From positions 186,001 to 250,000 of the forward strand of contig JALLLS010000051.1 of NCBI GenBank assembly GCA_025094145.1: a DNA stretch of 64,000 nt, written 5' to 3'. The notes below the pieces were generated by a model that was not told where the DNA came from, did not search any database, and saw only the letters and a program-made list of their open reading frames with translations. Positions 60,674-64,000 of the stretch are shown here, in pieces. Each line of letters opens with the position of its first letter. The first letter of the stretch is position 1. The position numbers and the translations under genes were made by a program. This DNA comes from Spinellus fusiger. Lineage: Eukaryota > Mucoromycota > Mucoromycetes > Mucorales > Phycomycetaceae.

Positions 60674-61345
60674 CAGTCCCATGTAATAAATGAGTAGACA
60701 GCAAATCAATTTTCTATATTCTATTTTACAACTTATTCAAAAAATGACCTTAGTCAATAAGAATCAGCCAATTCTTAGCCAAGAACATGAAGATAGTCCT
60801 AACAAAAGAAGAGAGCATGACATGTCTATTAGAGCTCAAATCATAGGACAATGGAAAAGACATGTCACTTATCAATAGATTGCTGACAATGTCGACATCC
60901 CAAAGAGTACAATAGACAAGAGTGTCCTATTGTATAAAAACAAAGGCACATTTCAACTCAAAATGCATACAGGAAGACCTGAAAAAGTGTCATCTACTTC
61001 AAAACTGGCTATCATTTTGTCTATTCGCAGAAACACTATACAAATAATTGCATATGATTTGAGAAATATGAATGATGTAAAACAAGGTTGTTTGGTCTGA
61101 CGAATCCTGTTTTATAGTTGTGTACAATAATAAAGGACTAAAGTGATTAAGAATAAAGACTATTACAAAGCACTGAGCAATATCTTTATAATAAAAATGT
61201 AGACAATCAATTAAAGAACAACTATTCCAAATCCCGTGTTATTCCATGAACCTTTTATTATGAACATCTTTGACTGATAGATGTACCTTTATTTTTCAAA
61301 ATAAAATAAAAACAATTCTGTCAACTCACTTATTGTATGGGACTG
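60674..61345 (+). mobile_element. Tc1/mariner family D, deleted copy nested in the Fanzor element
   Basis: TA-CAGTCCCATGTAATAAATGAG and inverted CTTATTGTATGGGACTG-TA; 672 bp. It retains the N-terminal coding part on the plus strand (60720-60880, LVNKNQPILSQEHEDS, MSIRAQIIGQW) and a short WSDESC-like piece near 61090; the rest is deleted. It inserted between the left end and the Fanzor promoter. Confidence 0.82.
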
Positions 61346-61440
61346 TATATGTGCATAGAAAACCCGTGGGATTCACAGTTTCCATTGATAGATATACAAA
61401 CATTATGCTTTAACACAACTTCTTGGTTTTCAAATCACGG

Positions 61441-61507
61441 ATTGAATCAATGGCATGTGAAAACCAATTACATGAATTGAATCAATGATATGTGAAAACC
61501 AATTATA
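61441..61507. repeat. Two-copy 35-bp tandem repeat upstream of the Fanzor gene
   Basis: attgaatcaatggcatgtg...(61441-61475) is repeated at 61476-61507 with a few changes. A partial inverted match (ggttttcaaatcac) lies just upstream at 61425. A TATAAAAA at 61520-61527 sits ~35 nt before the ATG. Confidence 0.6.
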
Positions 61508-61561
61508 AAACAGAAATAGTATAAAAAGAAAAGGTCAACTCGTCTTTATTTTATTTTCTTC

Positions 61562-63683
61562 ATGGAACCTGCTCTAAAGATGATAGCAGTGAAAAGCTCA
61601 ATCACTGGTATTGGATGGAAACCTCAGTATCTTTTGCCGCTCAAGACACTTGTATCTATTGTCCATATTCTTGTAACGCATACATTCACTTTTCTAAAGT
61701 ACATATTCATTCAAGAATTGGAAAATAACCCTGCCTTTGCTCTGGAGGATTTTGCCAATGTTGATTTTTACAGTGGTCTTTTTGTCGCTTCTTCAGAGTT
61801 ACAAGCCAAATAGACAAGCAAATTATTCAAAGTCAAGAACCAACCGAGAACTTATCAACAGACATCGAGACACGTACTTTCAGCACAGTCTATATGAGCC
61901 AGTCAGTTTAAAGTATGCCTTTCAAATAGCCATGTAGGAATCAAGGAAAATAAACACAGCGTACCTCAATGGTGTTTCATTACACTTTGGAAACAAGCTG
62001 CGCATATTCTTAAACATACTTTTGAAAAAGAATGAACGAATAAAGACAGTAAAGGAAGAAATGAAGAAAAAGGGCAGCACAGAGATGGAAGTATCAGCTG
62101 CAGTAAAGGATATTGTTGAACAATGCAGTAGAATCAAAACAGCCATCTCGTCTGGAAAAATCGACAATCTACCAAAAGAATTCCTCTCTACTCATGATAT
62201 TGATATGATTCATGATATCTTTAGCTCTTATCCCATGAACTATCAATTTTCCAAAAACTCTATTTACTATGACTGCAAATCAAACACCCCAAAGCATTTG
62301 AAGGCTTATTGTAAGCTATCAAGCATGTGTGAAGTCCTTCAAGACAAGCCTTTCAACTGTTTTCCGCTGAGAAGAACAGTCATACCATCTTATATGACAA
62401 TAGATACGCGTATATTGAACACCCATCTATTGAAAAGACCTATTATCAGCCATTTGGATAAAGATAGAGTGTGGGGGGCTGTTATTGATACCACAACAAA
62501 AGCAATGAAGTTTAGGGGAATTGTGATGACTGACGGTGTTGGTGTATCTGTGTTGAAACAAAACCATGATACAAAGAAAGGTGGCGGTGGAAGAATCAAG
62601 AAAGAAACAAAAGAACTTGATGAATTCCAATACATTGAAGATTTGGGAAAAAAGAATTGGCAGCTAGTATCGGCAAGTGTGTGTTGATTGACCCTGGTTG
62701 TCGTGATATACTTTATTGCATGCATGAAGATAACACTGTAGAGAACAAAAGAACATACCGATACACTAGCAATCAAAGTGCTATTGAAAACAAGTTGAGA
62801 AAGTTCAGGAAGCTCCGTGAGAACTTGGAGCCTGATGAAGTGAAAGCAGCCGAGTTGTCTCTATCAGGACATACATCTTCAACAGTCAATTGTGAAAGAT
62901 TTGCAAAATACATCGAGGAAAGAGCCAGAGTTACCCAAGTGTTGCATAACTATTATTCAAATGAAGATACTCCCGCTGTGGAAAACTAGAATGCCAATGG
63001 TTTACTCCCATTTCGTAAAATAAAGCTTTCAAGCTTTATTAATCAGCAACAATCAGACAAACGGCTAGCTAGAAATCTTCGAAGAAAGTTTGGTGATGAT
63101 GCTGTAATGGTGATTGGCAATTGGTCTGCAGGAAACACAAAGTTCCATGAACCAGTGAGAGATGTTGGAATAAGAAGAATGTTGAAGAAAGAAGGGTTCA
63201 CGGTGCTTCTTATTGATGAGTTCAAAACATCAAGTTTCTGTCCTACCTGTGAGAACGGTGAGCTTGAGAAATTCAAGAAAGTACAAAACCCAAGACCCTT
63301 CAGAAGAGAGAAGAACCCCACAGTGACATGTCATGGTCTTTTAAGGTAAAAATATTCTTTTTTTTTATATATAAAAGTCAAAGAAAAGGCTAATTAGTTT
63401 ATTATTTTTATTTTTATTTAGGTGCAAAAACCAACAATGTTTGAAGATCATGACCAAAACTGCTGGAGTTTCTGATGAGATAATTTCTCAACGCTTTTGG
63501 AATCGGGACATGGCAGCAACATTGAACTTTCTTCATGTTCTTTTTGGACTACGAGAGGAAGGCAAGCGACCCAAGCGCTTTTGTCGATCCAAGACAGTAC
63601 AGTCTGTTGGTACCAAAATAAAGGAGTCACCCTTAGCTAGTAGTAGCCGACCCACCAAAACATCAAAGAAGAATCCGGTGTAG
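61562..63683 (+). pseudogene. Fanzor (eukaryotic TnpB-like RNA-guided nuclease), disrupted
   Basis: About 680 codons in two exons, 61562-63345 and 63422-63683; the 76-nt intron (GTAAAA...TTTAG) falls between the two zinc-ribbon Cys pairs. Disruptions: a +1 shift in the A-run near 61808, in-frame TAG at 61935, a shift in the A-run at 62648-62653, and TAG at 62987. Visible parts: N-terminal helices (MEPALKMIAVKSSITG); HFGNKLRIFLN and KKNERIKTVKEEM; MKFRGIVMTDGVGVSVLK; RuvC-I VLIDPGCRD (Asp at 62690); INQQQSDKRLARNLRRKFG; RuvC-II LIDEFKTSSF (Glu at 63218); CPTC (63239) and CKNQQC (63423) zinc ribbon; RuvC-III WNRDMAATLNF (Asp at 63507); basic tail. Fanzor proteins cut DNA guided by an element-encoded RNA. 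All catalytic residues remain, so loss is recent. The start is the first ATG after a TATAAAAA. Confidence 0.9.
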
Positions 63684-63938
63684 TTATCGCTACACTAAAC
63701 TAAGATACACGTAAGTCTTTTTTTGAATCATACTACATTTCTATACTATTTTATCTCCCAAAAATGTACCACTATTCTCAGAAAATAGTGTAGCTATTGC
63801 TAGGATAGGCAGACAGAGTTTGAAATTGTTCATTTAGACAGCGAAAATACCCTTTTAAAACACATTAGCCAATCATAAGAATATTGCGATTTTATTATCC
63901 GTGTATTTACTTTTATATCCTAAAGACCTCCTGGTGTG
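63684..63938 (+). ncRNA. Candidate Fanzor guide-RNA region (3' flank to right end)
   Basis: In TnpB and Fanzor systems the scaffold RNA overlaps the 3' end of the gene and runs to the element's right end, with the guide taken from the flank. Here that interval is 63684-63938, and the guide would start at 63939 (taaggaacatctcag). The last ~165 bp are conserved in the non-autonomous copies (47990-48151, its inverted twin, and 13470-13630), including a CCAATCAT box. Position and conservation are seen; transcription and folding are inference. Confidence 0.35.
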
Positions 63939-63940
63939 TA

Positions 63941-64000
63941 AGGAACATCTCAGCATAGTTTTTTTCTTGACTACTGATATCAAACCTTTATTTGTCTCTA
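63941..64000. other. Right flank of the Fanzor element
   Basis: Sixty bases of unremarkable sequence to the window edge. Confidence 0.4.

Larger units (their letters stand above)
60008..63938 (+). mobile_element. Fanzor-carrying DNA transposon, complete between ends
   Basis: TA at 60006-60007, then CACACCCAAAGATTTTTCTGG; the right end ATCCTAAAGACCTCCTGGTGTG is followed by TA at 63939-63940. Ends are inverted over about 20 bases (CACACC...AGATTTTT-type at the left; the right end has AGGAGGTC where other copies have AGGAGATTTTT). It contains a Tc1 family D insertion (60674-61345), then a Fanzor gene (61562-63683) and a 255-bp right end. No transposase gene is seen, so mobility would need one in trans. 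TA target duplication fits Tc1/mariner-type insertion, and CAC...GTG tips also recall CACTA elements; sequence alone does not settle the superfamily. Confidence 0.85.

Noticed and set aside
61562..63683. In-frame TAG codons as evidence of stop-codon reassignment or suppression
   Set aside because: Two frameshifts also break the gene and the other relic has a TAA; neutral decay explains all of them, and the intact genes here use ordinary stops.

Overview
The window reads as nuclear DNA of a fungus, most likely Mucoromycota (Mucorales-like). The basis is AT-rich sequence, genes cut by very short GT-AG introns (about 42-114 nt), a Cdc25-type RasGEF with SH3 and WW modules, a four-RRM Mrn1-like protein, fungal LINE relics and many Tc1/mariner elements. 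No database search was possible, so the taxon is an inference.

Layout. Bases 1-289 are the terminal part of a transposon that continues off the left edge. Bases 1040-8049 are an ordinary gene-dense block: a CYSTM small protein (+), a four-RRM RNA-binding protein (+) and a 7-exon RasGEF (-). From about 8.1 kb to the right edge the sequence is accessory: AT-rich DNA packed with repeats, with one expanded family of host-type genes.

That family has six paralogues of a secreted polysaccharide-lyase-14-like protein, at 17.8, 25.3, 37.2, 43.0 and 48.6 kb (five intact) and 54.0 kb (broken). All have four exons with conserved intron positions and a TATA box 40-60 nt before the ATG. One copy carries a 192-nt tract identical to a paralogue on the other strand, which points to gene conversion.

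The mobile DNA includes at least four Tc1/mariner families with TA target sites, LINE fragments with ORF1 and ORF2 relics, solo-LTR-like elements, and a 1.2-kb inverted repeat pair 27 kb apart.

The most interesting system is at the right end. A 3.9-kb transposon (60008-63938) carries a Fanzor gene, the eukaryotic homologue of TnpB and an RNA-guided nuclease family. All three RuvC residues and both zinc-ribbon Cys pairs are visible, but the reading frame is broken by two frameshifts and two stops. Its ends recur on two near-identical inverted ~1-kb non-autonomous elements that bracket one lyase gene, on a Tc1-interrupted copy at 11.9-13.6 kb and at the left window edge. A second Fanzor C-terminal relic lies at 58.9-59.7 kb, and a divergent third TnpB/Fanzor-like relic at 14.2-15.95 kb. 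The locus therefore looks like a graveyard of an RNA-guided-nuclease transposon family together with small derivatives that keep its ends.
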